The notes beneath the pieces are model-generated. The model ran no database searches and had not been told where the DNA came from. It saw only the letters and a list, made by a program, of their open reading frames with translations. This document shows, piece after piece, positions 50,154 through 58,687 of a stretch of DNA of 64,000 bases. Positions within the stretch are counted from its first letter, which is position 1. Every line of letters starts with the position of its first letter. The DNA comes from Pseudomonas fluorescens (GTDB lineage: Bacteria > Pseudomonadota > Gammaproteobacteria > Pseudomonadales > Pseudomonadaceae), in NCBI RefSeq assembly GCF_902497875.1, contig NZ_CABVHY010000027.1:34902-98901 (forward strand), read 5' to 3'. The translations under genes and the position numbers were made by a program.

Positions 50154-51298
50154 GCAACAGTCTCGATTTGCTGAAAGCGTTGGTGGCCTTCGACACCACG
50201 AGCCGCGAATCAAACCTGCACCTCATCGAATTTGTCCGGGACTACCTCGCAAGCTTCGATGTGCCTTGCGAGCTGGTCTACAACGAGCAGTGCAGCAAGG
50301 CCAATCTCTTCGCGACCATCGGCCCGAAGGATCAGCCCGGCATCGTGCTGTCGGGACACACCGATGTGGTCCCCGTTGACGGCCAGCCGTGGACCGTTCC
50401 TGCGTTCCAGCTCACTGAGCGCGACGGCAAGCTGTACGGCCGCGGCACAGCGGACATGAAAGGCTATATCGCCTGCGTACTCGCCTTGGTCCCATCCCTG
50501 GTGAAGGCCCCTCTTCGGCTGCCGGTGCATATCGCGCTGTCCTACGATGAAGAAGTCGGCTGTCTTGGGGTCCGCTCGCTGCTGAAAGCGCTCGAACAGC
50601 GCCCGGTCAAACCGATGCTCTGCATCATTGGCGAACCGACCGGGCTCAAACCGGTGCTGGGCCACAAGGGCAAGCTGGCCATGCGTTGCGATATTCACGG
50701 TGAAGCATGCCATTCGGCGTACGCCCCGCTCGGGGTGAATGCCATTGAATACGCCGCCGAACTGATCGGTGAACTGGGGCGCATTGGCAACAGACTCAAA
50801 GCGCCAGAGCATCACGACGGCCGTTTCGATCCGCCATTTACCACGGTGCAAACCGGCGTCATCTCCGGCGGCAAGGCCTTGAATATCGTCCCCGCCGATT
50901 GCCGCTTTGATTTTGAAATCCGCGCGCTGCCCTCACAGGACCCAGGCGTTGTGGCGCAGGAACTGAAGACCTATGCCGAGCAGCAAGTGTTACCCCGCAT
51001 GCGCGCCGTGAGTGATCAGAGCGCTATCCGCTTCAGTGAGCTATCGGCGTATCCCGGTCTGGCTACCGATACTCACAGCGAAGCCGCTGAGCTGATCGCT
51101 GCATTTTCCGGCTCCCGGGAGTTCGGTACGGTGGCTTTCGGAACCGAGGGCGGGCTGTTTGACGCGGCGGGGATTCCAACGGTGGTCTGTGGGCCGGGCA
51201 GCATGGACCAGGGGCATAAACCGGACGAGTTTGTCAGCCTGGCGCAATTGACCGGCTGCGACGACATGCTGCAACGGATGCTGTTATCGATCTGCTGA
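50150..51298 (+). CDS. M20 family deacetylase (acetylornithine deacetylase/ArgE-like)
   Basis: A 382-aa M20 metallohydrolase. The metal-binding motifs are complete: SGHTDVVPVDG (His-x-Asp), GRGTADMKG (bridging Asp), the catalytic-type Glu pair in LSYDEEVGCLG and IIGEPTGLKPVLGHKG, and the C-terminal VCGPGSMDQGHKPDEF histidine. The dimerisation domain is about residues 180-290. In this context it probably removes an acyl or carbamoyl group from an amino acid made by the monooxygenase/RidA/DUF1028 pathway rather than from acetylornithine. The start overlaps the DUF1028 stop. Confidence 0.92.
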   Translation: MSNSLDLLKALVAFDTTSRESNLHLIEFVRDYLASFDVPCELVYNEQCSKANLFATIGPKDQPGIVLSGHTDVVPVDGQPWTVPAFQLTERDGKLYGRGTADMKGYIACVLALVPSLVKAPLRLPVHIALSYDEEVGCLGVRSLLKALEQRPVKPMLCIIGEPTGLKPVLGHKGKLAMRCDIHGEACHSAYAPLGVNAIEYAAELIGELGRIGNRLKAPEHHDGRFDPPFTTVQTGVISGGKALNIVPADCRFDFEIRALPSQDPGVVAQELKTYAEQQVLPRMRAVSDQSAIRFSELSAYPGLATDTHSEAAELIAAFSGSREFGTVAFGTEGGLFDAAGIPTVVCGPGSMDQGHKPDEFVSLAQLTGCDDMLQRMLLSIC

Positions 51299-51320
51299 GT
51301 CGCGATGATCGGCCCGACGC

Positions 51321-52232
51321 TCAGGTATACAGCCGGGCCAGTTCTTCCCGGCAATGATCAACGAACAGCTGCACCGGTTTGGTCAGTTGCGCCCGACGCA
51401 ACCAGGCCGCTGACAAGCCCGAGCCGGTCACGGTTTCGGCAAGCGGTACACACACGACTTTTTGCCCGTCATAGGTGTATTCGCCAAAGGGCCTGGTGAC
51501 CAGGATGGAGAATCCAAAGCCGCGCCCGACCATGCCCCTGACCATCTCGATGGACGGTGAGCTGAACACGATGTGCGGGGTCAGCCCGCGCTCTTCAAAA
51601 ATGCTGACGAAATAGGTTCGGCTCGGCACCACGTCCAACAAAATCATCGGCTCCAGCACCAGATCGTGCAGCGATACCTTCGCCTGTTGCGCGAAGCGGT
51701 GGTCCGCCGGCAGCAAGGCGTAGGGCTGCTGCGGCGGCATCAGCGCAACGGTCTCGATCGTGCTGTCCAGGTCATGCTCGAACAGCATCGCCAGATCAAT
51801 GCTGCCGGCCGTGAGTGCCTGCACCAACTCCTGCTGCTCGCCATCGCGAATCCGTATCTCGACACCCGGCCAGCGCTCTTTGAAACCGGCGATCAACCGT
51901 GGCAGATACAGCGGCGCAACCGTTTCAAAGCAGCCAATATCGATCTGCCCCGCCACCACATCATTGTCCGCGAGGGCATTCTGCTCAAACTCGTGAGCGA
52001 CCCGCAGCAGTTCCTGCGCTTTTCGGTAAAAACGCGACCCGCTCGGTGTCAGTGAAACACCCTGGGCGTGATGCCGGATAAACAGCTGCACGCCGAAGCT
52101 TTCTTCAAGGTGTTTGATCGCCGTCGACACCGACGGCTGGGCGATGTAGAGCTTGCGCGAGGCTTCAGCCACACTGCCGCAGTCGGCGGTGGTGACGAAA
52201 TACCTGAGCTGTCGCAGGTTGTATGCGGCCAT
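51321..52232 (-). CDS. LysR family transcriptional regulator
   Basis: A 303-aa LysR-type regulator with a Nac/Cbl/GltC-like layout. The helix-turn-helix is LRQLRYFVTTADCGSVAEASRKLYIAQPSVSTAIKHLEESFGVQLF (residues 6-51). The effector domain begins at VAGQIDIGCFETVAPLYLPRLIAGF. It is divergent from the permease and convergent with the M20 gene, so it probably regulates the whole block. The start ATG at 52232 has GGAGGTCCGC upstream. Confidence 0.92.
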   Translation of the reverse strand: MAAYNLRQLRYFVTTADCGSVAEASRKLYIAQPSVSTAIKHLEESFGVQLFIRHHAQGVSLTPSGSRFYRKAQELLRVAHEFEQNALADNDVVAGQIDIGCFETVAPLYLPRLIAGFKERWPGVEIRIRDGEQQELVQALTAGSIDLAMLFEHDLDSTIETVALMPPQQPYALLPADHRFAQQAKVSLHDLVLEPMILLDVVPSRTYFVSIFEERGLTPHIVFSSPSIEMVRGMVGRGFGFSILVTRPFGEYTYDGQKVVCVPLAETVTGSGLSAAWLRRAQLTKPVQLFVDHCREELARLYT

Positions 52233-52316
52233 GCGGACCTCCAGAAACAGAACATCAGGATCAAAAGATCGTTCCGAGCCACATGGCCTACACGGTCTTA
52301 TGGCTGCACACGGTCC

Positions 52317-52403
52317 CTGTAGGAGCTGGCGAAGCCTGCGATCCTTTGATCTTGATCTTGAAAAACAAAGTCATAAGATCGCAGCCTTCGGCAGCTCCTA
52401 CAG
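52317..52403. repeat. REPIN (GTAGGAGCTGGCGAAG type)
   Basis: CTGTAGGAGCTGGCGAAGCC plus TGCGATC at 52317-52343 pairs with GATCGCAGCCTTCGGCAGCTCCTACAG at 52377-52403 with two mismatches. It lies in the divergent region between the LysR and permease genes. Confidence 0.88.
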
Positions 52404-52605
52404 AGATCTGAGGCGACCCGCGATCAAGCCTGAACATACCGGAGGCGGAAAAACCGCGGGCATATTTTTTTTAAGGTCTGAAGCAACAAACTTAATAATT
52501 TATCTATCCCAAGGCATTGCACATGATGACTCCAACAAGAAAAGCGTCGTTCACGCGGCGCTCACCGAAGTACGTCCACGTACTCACTTTGCCTTGGAGT
52601 TCGTC

Positions 52606-54021
52606 ATGGTTACCGCTACAACACCCTCCGCTCCGCTCATCGAAAAACACACGATTGGATACGTGCCTCCCGAAGATCGCCATGGAAAGGTAAGAGACCT
52701 GTTCACGCTCTGGTTCGGTGGCAACATCGCGCCGTTGCCCATCGTCACCGGTGCTCTGGGTGTGCAACTGTTTCAGCTGAACCTGGTGTGGGGCATTGTC
52801 GCCATACTGGTCGGGCATCTGGTCGGCGGGGTGCTGATGGCCCTGCACTCGGCCCAGGGCCCACAGATGGGCATTCCGCAGATGATCCAGAGCCGCGCCC
52901 AGTTCGGCTCGCTCGGCGCGCTACTGGTGGTGCTGATCGCCGGGGTCATGTACATCGGCTTCTTCGCCTCCAACATCGTCCTCGCCGGCAAATCGCTGCA
53001 TGGCGTGGTCGATAGCGTGCCGGTGCCGGTGGGCATTGTCATCGGCGCCCTCGGTTCGGGCATCATCGGCATCATTGGCTACCGCTTCATTCACGTGCTC
53101 AACCGTATCGGCACCTGGGTGCTGGGCATTGGCATCGTGCTGGGCTTCGGCTACATCCTGACCCATGTCCAGACCGCCGACTTCCTCACCCGCGGCAGCT
53201 TCAACATTTCCGGCTGGTTGGCCACGGTATCGCTGGCAGCGCTCTGGCAAATCGCCTTTGCACCCTACGTATCGGACTACTCGCGCTACCTGCCGGAGGA
53301 TGTGCCAGTCGCCGCAACGTTCTGGACCACCTACCTCGGTTCGGCACTGGGCTCCAGCCTGTCGTTCATCTTCGGCGCCGTCGCGGTACTGGCAACGCCC
53401 GTGGGCATGGACACCATGGACGCGGTAAAACTCGCCACCGGCTCCATTGGCCCATTGATGCTGGTGCTGTTCCTGCTCAGCGTGATCAGCCACAACGCCC
53501 TCAACCTCTACGGCGCCGTGCTGTCGCTGATCACCCTGGTGCAAACCTTCGCTCACCGCTGGATCCCCACCGCCAAGAGCCGCGCCGTCATCTCGGTCAT
53601 CGTCCTCGCGGGTTGCTGCTTCGCCGCCGTCGGCGCCTCCGCCGACTTCATCGGCCACTTCGTCGACATGGTACTGGTGTTGCTGGTGGTACTGGTGCCG
53701 TGGACCGCGATCAACCTGATCGACTTCTATGCGATTCACAAAGGTCAGTACGACATCGACTCGATATTCCAGGTCGATGGCGGGATTTATGGGCGATATA
53801 ACCCGCAGGCGCTGTTGGCTTATGCGATCGGGATTGCCGTGCAGATTCCGTTCATGAACACGCCGTTGTATGTCGGGCCGATTTCAGAGCACATCAATGG
53901 CGCTGATTTGTCCTGGGTGGTGGGATTATTGGTGACTTCGCCGTTGTATTTCTGGTTGGCCAGCCGCGACAGCGCCTATAAGCGCCGGTTGTCTATCGGG
54001 AAACTGGCTAACGGCATGTGA
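52606..54021 (+). CDS. NCS1-family permease (cytosine permease-like)
   Basis: A 471-aa 12-helix carrier of the NCS1 family, related to the one at 4776. VRDLFTLWFGGNIAPLPIVTGALG is TM1, ALHSAQGPQMGIPQMIQSRAQFG the TM3 region, and FAPYVSDYSRYLPEDVPV the TM6-7 loop. Likely substrates include cytosine, uracil, hydantoin or another cyclic nitrogen compound. It belongs with the LysR and the four-gene catabolic operon as the uptake system. GGAG lies nine bases before the ATG. The frame runs open upstream to 52153 but shows no homology there. Confidence 0.92.
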   Translation: MVTATTPSAPLIEKHTIGYVPPEDRHGKVRDLFTLWFGGNIAPLPIVTGALGVQLFQLNLVWGIVAILVGHLVGGVLMALHSAQGPQMGIPQMIQSRAQFGSLGALLVVLIAGVMYIGFFASNIVLAGKSLHGVVDSVPVPVGIVIGALGSGIIGIIGYRFIHVLNRIGTWVLGIGIVLGFGYILTHVQTADFLTRGSFNISGWLATVSLAALWQIAFAPYVSDYSRYLPEDVPVAATFWTTYLGSALGSSLSFIFGAVAVLATPVGMDTMDAVKLATGSIGPLMLVLFLLSVISHNALNLYGAVLSLITLVQTFAHRWIPTAKSRAVISVIVLAGCCFAAVGASADFIGHFVDMVLVLLVVLVPWTAINLIDFYAIHKGQYDIDSIFQVDGGIYGRYNPQALLAYAIGIAVQIPFMNTPLYVGPISEHINGADLSWVVGLLVTSPLYFWLASRDSAYKRRLSIGKLANGM

Positions 54022-54032
54022 AACAGCGGGAT

Positions 54033-54075
54033 AGACCACGATTTCAAAATCCGCAGAACGGAAAAATCGTGGTCT
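54033..54075. terminator. Hairpin after the permease gene
   Basis: AGACCACGATTT (54033-54044) pairs perfectly with AAATCGTGGTCT (54064-54075) with a 19-base loop, beginning 12 bases after the permease stop. No T-run, so it may be a repeat or processing site rather than an intrinsic terminator. Confidence 0.55.
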
Positions 54076-54232
54076 GTCCCTAATGTGTTCGAATGAGACC
54101 GACAGGACCAGGGTTCAGCCGCCCTCCTGGCACCTGAACCGATCATTAACCTGGCCCAACGTGCGCTCTGCGTATGAAAAGCTGCACTCCTCCCGCTGAA
54201 GACACAACGAAAGCTAAGGAACAAATACAGAC

Positions 54233-54691
54233 TCAATCGTGGGCTTTGCTTAAACGCGTGAATAGCTCTTCGGGCGCGTCCTTGCCGTTGGATTGGTAGA
54301 CTTGCTTCATGTAGTTATAGGTTTCGGCCTCGGAAAGGAAACCATTGTGGTCGGCGTCGATCACTTCGAAATCCGCGCCTCGGGTTGGCGCCACGGCCAG
54401 GAACTCCTTGCGCGAAACCTGGCTGTCGTCGTCGGTGTCGGTGCGCGAAAAGGAAGCGTCACCACACTTACCTTCACCACACTTGCCTTCGGCCTCCGCC
54501 ACCTTGTCGCTGGCGCCAGTGGCGCCGCATTTTCCTTCACCACACTTGCCCTCTGCGGCCTTGGTAGCGGAAGCCAGCTGATACCCCTGTGGCAACGCCT
54601 GCGCAGCGAAGGCGGAAGAAGTAAGGTTAATACCGCCGACCAGGGCGACGGCGATCAAACCCATACGGGTATTGGTCGAGATTCGGGACAT
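54233..54691 (-). CDS. Exported EF-hand protein with four EGKCG motifs (HvfA/bufferin-like)
   Basis: A 152-aa secreted protein. The signal peptide (residues 1-30) ends near SSAFAAQA. Two pairs of EGKCG lie at 47-56 and 68-77. Two EF-hands follow: DTDDDSQVSRKE (85-96, glycine at loop position 6 replaced by serine) and DADHNGFLSEAE (112-123, canonical). EGKCG is the motif that MNIO (DUF692) enzymes convert to oxazolone/thioamide or thiooxazole in HvfA and bufferins, which bind copper. No MNIO or DUF2063 partner gene lies in this window, which is unusual. The start follows GGAGAAATACC. Function as a metal-binding ribosomal peptide is an inference. Confidence 0.85.
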   Translation of the reverse strand: MSRISTNTRMGLIAVALVGGINLTSSAFAAQALPQGYQLASATKAAEGKCGEGKCGATGASDKVAEAEGKCGEGKCGDASFSRTDTDDDSQVSRKEFLAVAPTRGADFEVIDADHNGFLSEAETYNYMKQVYQSNGKDAPEELFTRLSKAHD

Positions 54692-54803
54692 GGTATTTCT
54701 CCGGATAGTGTGCACGGCTAACTCGTGCGGGTAATGCCATGACATCGTGGGTTCTCGTCGGTGTCATGCGCAGGGTCGAACAGCGAAGTTCGGTCGACGT
54801 CGC

Positions 54804-55250
54804 TTACTTCTCCAGCACTAACAGTGGCTCACCTTTTTTGACAATGTAGGTGGCCAACTCTGATGCATTGCTCTGACCGATATTCTTCGCGACATGCGCA
54901 ACGCCAGCGGGGATGAACAATGAATCACCCGCTTTAAGCGTGACAGGTGCCCGCCCCTCGAGCTGATACTCGAACGTGCCCTTGAGTACGTAGGCAACCT
55001 CCACGCCAGGATGAGAATGCTTGGGGGAAGCCACACCTGGATCGATATCAACACGTGCCTGGATAACCTCGTGCTCGGCGGTGCCCAGGTCCTGACGCAG
55101 TAGATCCGTGCGCTGGATACCGGTCTGCCAGCTTTTTACCGGCTGCGACTCATGGCCAGCCTCAGCAAGCGGCTTCACCTCTTGAGCTTGAGCGTAGCCA
55201 GCCATTGCGGCGAGTACCGCAGTGGTGGCCAGGAGAAGATTGCATCGCAT
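54804..55250 (-). CDS. Exported cupin protein
   Basis: A 148-aa periplasmic single-cupin protein with a signal peptide (RCNLLLATTAVLAAMAGYAQA). Cupin motif 1 is PKHSHPGVEVAYVLKGTFEY and motif 2 is PVTLKAGDSLFIPAGVAHVAKN; metal ligands are the histidines in HSHP and the glutamate in VEVAY, with the last His in GVAHVA. Small cupins like this bind Mn, Fe or Ni and often act on aromatics or as quercetinase-like enzymes. I choose the second ATG, at 55250, since AAAGGGC is well spaced from it. It lies in the same direction as the EF-hand gene. Confidence 0.88.
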   Translation of the reverse strand: MRCNLLLATTAVLAAMAGYAQAQEVKPLAEAGHESQPVKSWQTGIQRTDLLRQDLGTAEHEVIQARVDIDPGVASPKHSHPGVEVAYVLKGTFEYQLEGRAPVTLKAGDSLFIPAGVAHVAKNIGQSNASELATYIVKKGEPLLVLEK

Positions 55251-55407
55251 GATCATGCCCTTTCAAAGTAGTGGAGGCCCTACTTTGTTCGCAGCATGTA
55301 TTGGCGATGTGTCGCAATGGCGGAGTTTTTAAAGCACGTGTGTACGCGGCCCGAATAGATACATGAGAATACAAAAGCCCCCACGTACAGACCGCTGGCA
55401 TTGCGCG

Positions 55408-55737
55408 CTAACGGCGCGCCAACTCATGCTTGATGCAGCCCTCATAGTAGGCCTGCTTGACGCTGGCAGGCTTCATGCGGGAACTGCTGTTATAGGTTTG
55501 TTCGGTGATGCCCATCGCCATCATTCGCATCCAGGGCTGAGTGAACTTGCGGGCCTGGAGCTTTCGTCGCGCTCCGTACAGACTCACTCCGGAAAGCTTC
55601 GTTTCCTGGGCAACGCCAGCGATTCCTGAACCCCAACTGCACACGAACCGATCGTTTTTACTCAATTCCTTTGCCTGTGCCGAAATAGCGGCGCCAGCCA
55701 GGACGCATGTTGCCAGGGTCAATACCAAAATCCGCAT
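55408..55737 (-). CDS. Exported protein of unknown function
   Basis: A 109-aa protein with a clear signal peptide (LVLTLATCVLAGAAISAQAKE). The mature part has two cysteines, FVCSWGSGIAG and YYEGCIKHELA, and a helical, Met/Arg-rich middle (RKFTQPWMRMMAMGITEQT). No family is recognised. It could be disulfide-bonded and periplasmic. Its promoter region is shared with nothing. A start at 55737 is natural for the signal peptide, though no strong ribosome-binding site was seen. Confidence 0.7.
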   Translation of the reverse strand: MRILVLTLATCVLAGAAISAQAKELSKNDRFVCSWGSGIAGVAQETKLSGVSLYGARRKLQARKFTQPWMRMMAMGITEQTYNSSSRMKPASVKQAYYEGCIKHELARR

Positions 55738-55852
55738 GCCGCTACGCCTAACTTACTGAAAATAAAGAAAGTTCGACAATAAGTCCAAGACGAAGGTTCC
55801 AGCAATGTGCCCAATGCCAGTCAATTAAGGAGTTGGAGACGAACAATGCACC

Positions 55853-55880
55853 TGTGGCGAGGGAGCTTGCTCCCGCTGGG
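55853..55880. repeat. Solo REP
   Basis: TGTGGCGAGGGAGCTTGCTC plus CCGCTGGG is a single pseudomonad REP (GAGGGAGCTTGCTCCCGCTGGG). It sits between the LysE gene's 3' end and the signal-peptide protein. Confidence 0.85.
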
Positions 55881-55921
55881 CCGGGGACGCGCTCGTTCGC
55901 CCTGCCCTGGCAAACTTCGCT

Positions 55922-56518
55922 CTACACCAACACCGTCAACCAGGCCGATACCAGCAGCAAAACACCCAGGGCATGGTTCATGCGCTTGAACGTCCGTGGT
56001 GAGCCAAATGCCCGCGCGCTCGCCACGCCGAGCAACGCCCACAGGGTCATGCACGGCAACGAGACCAACAGAAACACCAACGACAGCAACAGCACCCGCA
56101 GGGTCTTGTCGCCACCCCCGGCAAACACGCTCACTACCGCCACCGCCATCATCCACACCTTGGGGTTGACGAGTTGCAAGAGGGCGGCACCCAACACACC
56201 CATGCCCTCCTCACGCGGCGCGGCCCGGTCCAGGCTCGGCGGCGCGTTGTGAAAGATTTGCCAGGCCAGCCAACTCAACCAGAGCACCCCGGCCCAGCCC
56301 ATTGCATCCTGCACCCGCGGAAAACGCAGCAGTGTCTCGCCCACGCCCAGCCCGACGGCCAGCACAATCATCGCCGCGGCCACGCAGGCGCCAAAGATGA
56401 TCGGCAACGTAGCGCCCAACCCCCGCCGCGAACTGTGGCTCAGCACCAGAATATTGGTCGGGCCCGGGGTGATCGAGGCCACGAAGGCAAACAACAGAAA
56501 AGGCAGCATTGATTCCAT
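55922..56518 (-). CDS. LysE family translocator
   Basis: A 198-aa exporter of the LysE/RhtB family with six predicted helices. The signature is FLLFAFVASITPGPTNILVLSHSSRRGLGATLPIIFGACVA near the N-terminus, with the second half having LLQLVNPKVWMMAVAVVSVF. Such carriers export amino acids or quorum-signal-like lactones. The start is the ATG at 56518 (MESML). It follows an AraC-family gene on the same strand, 106 bases downstream, a common regulator-exporter arrangement in pseudomonads. Confidence 0.92.
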   Translation of the reverse strand: MESMLPFLLFAFVASITPGPTNILVLSHSSRRGLGATLPIIFGACVAAAMIVLAVGLGVGETLLRFPRVQDAMGWAGVLWLSWLAWQIFHNAPPSLDRAAPREEGMGVLGAALLQLVNPKVWMMAVAVVSVFAGGGDKTLRVLLLSLVFLLVSLPCMTLWALLGVASARAFGSPRTFKRMNHALGVLLLVSAWLTVLV

Positions 56519-56624
56519 CACTTACCCGCCCAACGGCGTATTGGCGGGAAAGCAAACAACAGCGAAAAAGACATGGCAGGACTCCTTGATCAGACAGGAG
56601 CCCATGGTCGCGAGTAAACAGGTG

Positions 56625-57461
56625 TCAGTCTGGAAGGTTTGAGCAGCGCTTGCGGTAATCTGCCGGCGTGAGCCAGTAGGCACGGCGGAACCAGCGCCCC
56701 AAATGGCTTTGATCGGCAAAACCCAGTGCACTGGCCACTTGCGCCGGCGTCTCGCCCCGCGCCAGCAATTGCCGTGCCTTGGCCAGGCGCAGCTGGATCA
56801 GATACGCATGGGGCGCCAGCCCAAAGGCCGACTTGAACGCCCGCGTCAGGCGAAAACGATCAACGCCACACACCCGGGCCAGATCATCCAGCCCGATGTC
56901 CTCATAGACATGGGCATGCAGGTAGTCACGCGCAACCTGGGCCACCAACGGTAGCCGCGGGTCAAAGGCCGCCTGCTTGCGCCAATCCAGGTGGCGCGTG
57001 AGTGAACCCAATAAACCGTCGATAGCGCTCTGACGCACGATGCGCAAATCACCCTCATGCAACGCATGGAAGGCCCGGTAAATGGCGGTGGCCAAGCCAG
57101 GGTCCTGACTCAGGGTGTCGGCAAAACCCGGCTGACTGTTGGCCGGCGCGTGCTCGAACAACGCGTGCATTTCCCGCTCCAACCAGTGCGGATCGAGGTA
57201 CAGCATGGAATAGGTAAACCCCTCCTCGGTCGGCGCATGCCCATCGTGGATTTCCCCCGGCTCAAGCATGAACACCTTGCCTGGCGTGCTGAAGTGGCGA
57301 ACGCGCCGGCAATTGAACTGCTGCACGCCTTGCTCGGTGACACCGACCAGGAAGCTGTCGTGCCAGTGGGGGTCGTAGGCATGGCTCTGGAAATGGGCGC
57401 GGATTGACTCGATCCCGGTATCGGCATCCTGGGAAAGCTCGATCCAGTTGCGGTTGTCCAC
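56625..57461 (-). CDS. AraC family transcriptional regulator
   Basis: A 278-aa regulator. The N-terminal cupin (AraC_binding, residues about 25-110) includes HAYDPHWHDSFLVGVTEQGVQQF and PGKVFMLEPGEIHDGHAP, a metal-binding-like histidine set. The C-terminal AraC DNA-binding domain is LDDLARVCGVDRFRLTRAFKSAFGLAPHAYLIQLRLAKARQLLARGETPAQVASALGFADQSHLGRWFRRAYWLTP. It probably controls the LysE gene immediately downstream. A start at 57461 (MDNRNW) is supported by conserved N-terminal homologs of this type rather than by a strong ribosome-binding site. Confidence 0.9.
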   Translation of the reverse strand: MDNRNWIELSQDADTGIESIRAHFQSHAYDPHWHDSFLVGVTEQGVQQFNCRRVRHFSTPGKVFMLEPGEIHDGHAPTEEGFTYSMLYLDPHWLEREMHALFEHAPANSQPGFADTLSQDPGLATAIYRAFHALHEGDLRIVRQSAIDGLLGSLTRHLDWRKQAAFDPRLPLVAQVARDYLHAHVYEDIGLDDLARVCGVDRFRLTRAFKSAFGLAPHAYLIQLRLAKARQLLARGETPAQVASALGFADQSHLGRWFRRAYWLTPADYRKRCSNLPD

Positions 57462-57820
57462 GGAGGGCTCCAGGGGTTGTGGTGGAGTGTTGAGGGTTGT
57501 AGTGAGTATTTGGGGGCTGGAGGACTAAATTACAGCTGTTTGGAGAGCAGTGTTTAGAAGATTTGTGCAGGTTGAGTGAGGGTTGAGGGGGTTGGGTTTT
57601 TGCTGGAGTTGATCCCTGGCTACCGATTCTGAACGGCGGAAAATGGCCAGAAGCAGCAACGGGATCATTGCGGGTCCAGACGACCGACCACTCGTCGCCG
57701 AGGCGTAGGACTACCCCTTGACTCCGATTGGCATCGGCGCGATTATTGTTTGCATCGCATACGATCTAATCGTATACGTCAAGAAACTCTTACCTATCGC
57801 AACTGTTGAGGATCCATCCC
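57462..57820. other. 360-bp divergent region
   Basis: Promoters of the AraC and Ohr genes. Minus-strand leader of the AraC gene is C-rich. Near the Ohr gene lies the palindromic OhrR site listed separately. Nothing else recognised. Confidence 0.5.
57754..57775. promoter_or_regulatory. OhrR operator upstream of ohr
   Basis: ATACGAT-CTA-ATCGTAT (57759-57775) is a perfect palindrome 46 bases before the ohr start. The 12-mer ATCGCATACGAT (57754-57765) recurs exactly at 58688-58699 upstream of ohrR, pointing to one regulator acting at both. Confidence 0.75.
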
Positions 57821-58273
57821 ATGAGCAAGATCGAAAAAGTCCTGGCCTCCGGCAAGACTCACACCACGCTCAGCGACACGGGCAACACTTCGCGTGGCCA
57901 TAACGGCAGCCTCGACATCGAGCTTTCGTCGCCCGGAAACGCGAAGCCGGCGCATGTGTTCGCCGCCACCCAGCCGCACCCACACGCCGAACAACTGTTC
58001 GCGGGGGCCTGGTCGGCCTGTTACATCGCCGCCGTCGGAGTAGCCGCCAAGGAGATGAAAGTGACGCTTCCAGCCGATCTGTCCGTCGACATCGAGGTTG
58101 ATCTGGGCCAGACCGGTCCGGCCTATTTCATCCAGGCCCGGTTCGATGTCTGCATACCGGGCGTGGCCCAAGAAGTCGCGACGGCGATAGCGCACAAAGC
58201 GCACGAAATATGCCCGTACTCGAAGGCGACTCGAGGCAACATCGACGTGGCCCTGAATGTCCGCACGGCGTGA
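57821..58273 (+). CDS. ohr: Organic hydroperoxide resistance protein, Ohr/OsmC family
   Basis: A 150-aa thiol peroxidase of the Ohr group. The two redox cysteines are present: Cys67 (GAWSACYIAAV) as peroxidatic and Cys131 (HEICPYSKATRGN) as resolving; the family's arginine and glutamate positions also fit. It reduces organic hydroperoxides with lipoylated proteins as electron donors. The ATG is preceded by GAGG at nine bases. It is regulated by the OhrR-type gene downstream. An extra cysteine (Cys111) is not conserved in the family. A 205-bp palindromic element separates the two genes. Confidence 0.93.
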   Translation: MSKIEKVLASGKTHTTLSDTGNTSRGHNGSLDIELSSPGNAKPAHVFAATQPHPHAEQLFAGAWSACYIAAVGVAAKEMKVTLPADLSVDIEVDLGQTGPAYFIQARFDVCIPGVAQEVATAIAHKAHEICPYSKATRGNIDVALNVRTA

Positions 58274-58372
58274 TGCACCGCGCGACCGGTTCGACTTTGC
58301 CATGCTCGTCGAACCGGCCGCCGGCCTCCACTGCCAGCAACCGGTTCGCCCGAGCGCGGACCGGCCGATCGG

Positions 58373-58599
58373 GGGCAAGCCCTAATTCCGTTCAGTTAAG
58401 GAGTCTGAGGTTCAACACTGTCCTGCGTAGCAGCTGGCGAAGGCTGCGTTCGGCTGCGAAGCAGTCGTAAATCCTGCTTGCACGGTTTGTCTGAAATACC
58501 GCAGCGCCTGATTTTACGACTGCTGCGCAGCCGAACGCAGCCTTCGGCAGCTGCTACGGTTCGCGTAACGGCTTAACTGAACGGAATTAGGGCAAGCCC
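58373..58599. mobile_element. 205-bp palindromic MITE-like element, copy 2, with inverted core
   Basis: Element at 58383-58589, ends AATTCCGTTCAGTTAAG (58384-58400) and its complement (58572-58588), flanked by a 10-bp direct repeat GGGCAAGCCC (58373-58382 and 58590-58599). Outer parts match copy 1 (21470-21674) in the same orientation, but the central 63 bp match copy 1 as the reverse complement with only four differences. Paired changes in the end repeats (G/C to T/A) keep them complementary in both copies. It sits between ohr and ohrR. Confidence 0.82.
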
Positions 58600-58687
58600 C
58601 CTCGCCACAGTTTTCGGCAGCCCTAGAAAAGTGTGTAGATACCTACGCCACGTAACCGCCGCCGACAGTTAGAGCTCTTCCGACACA

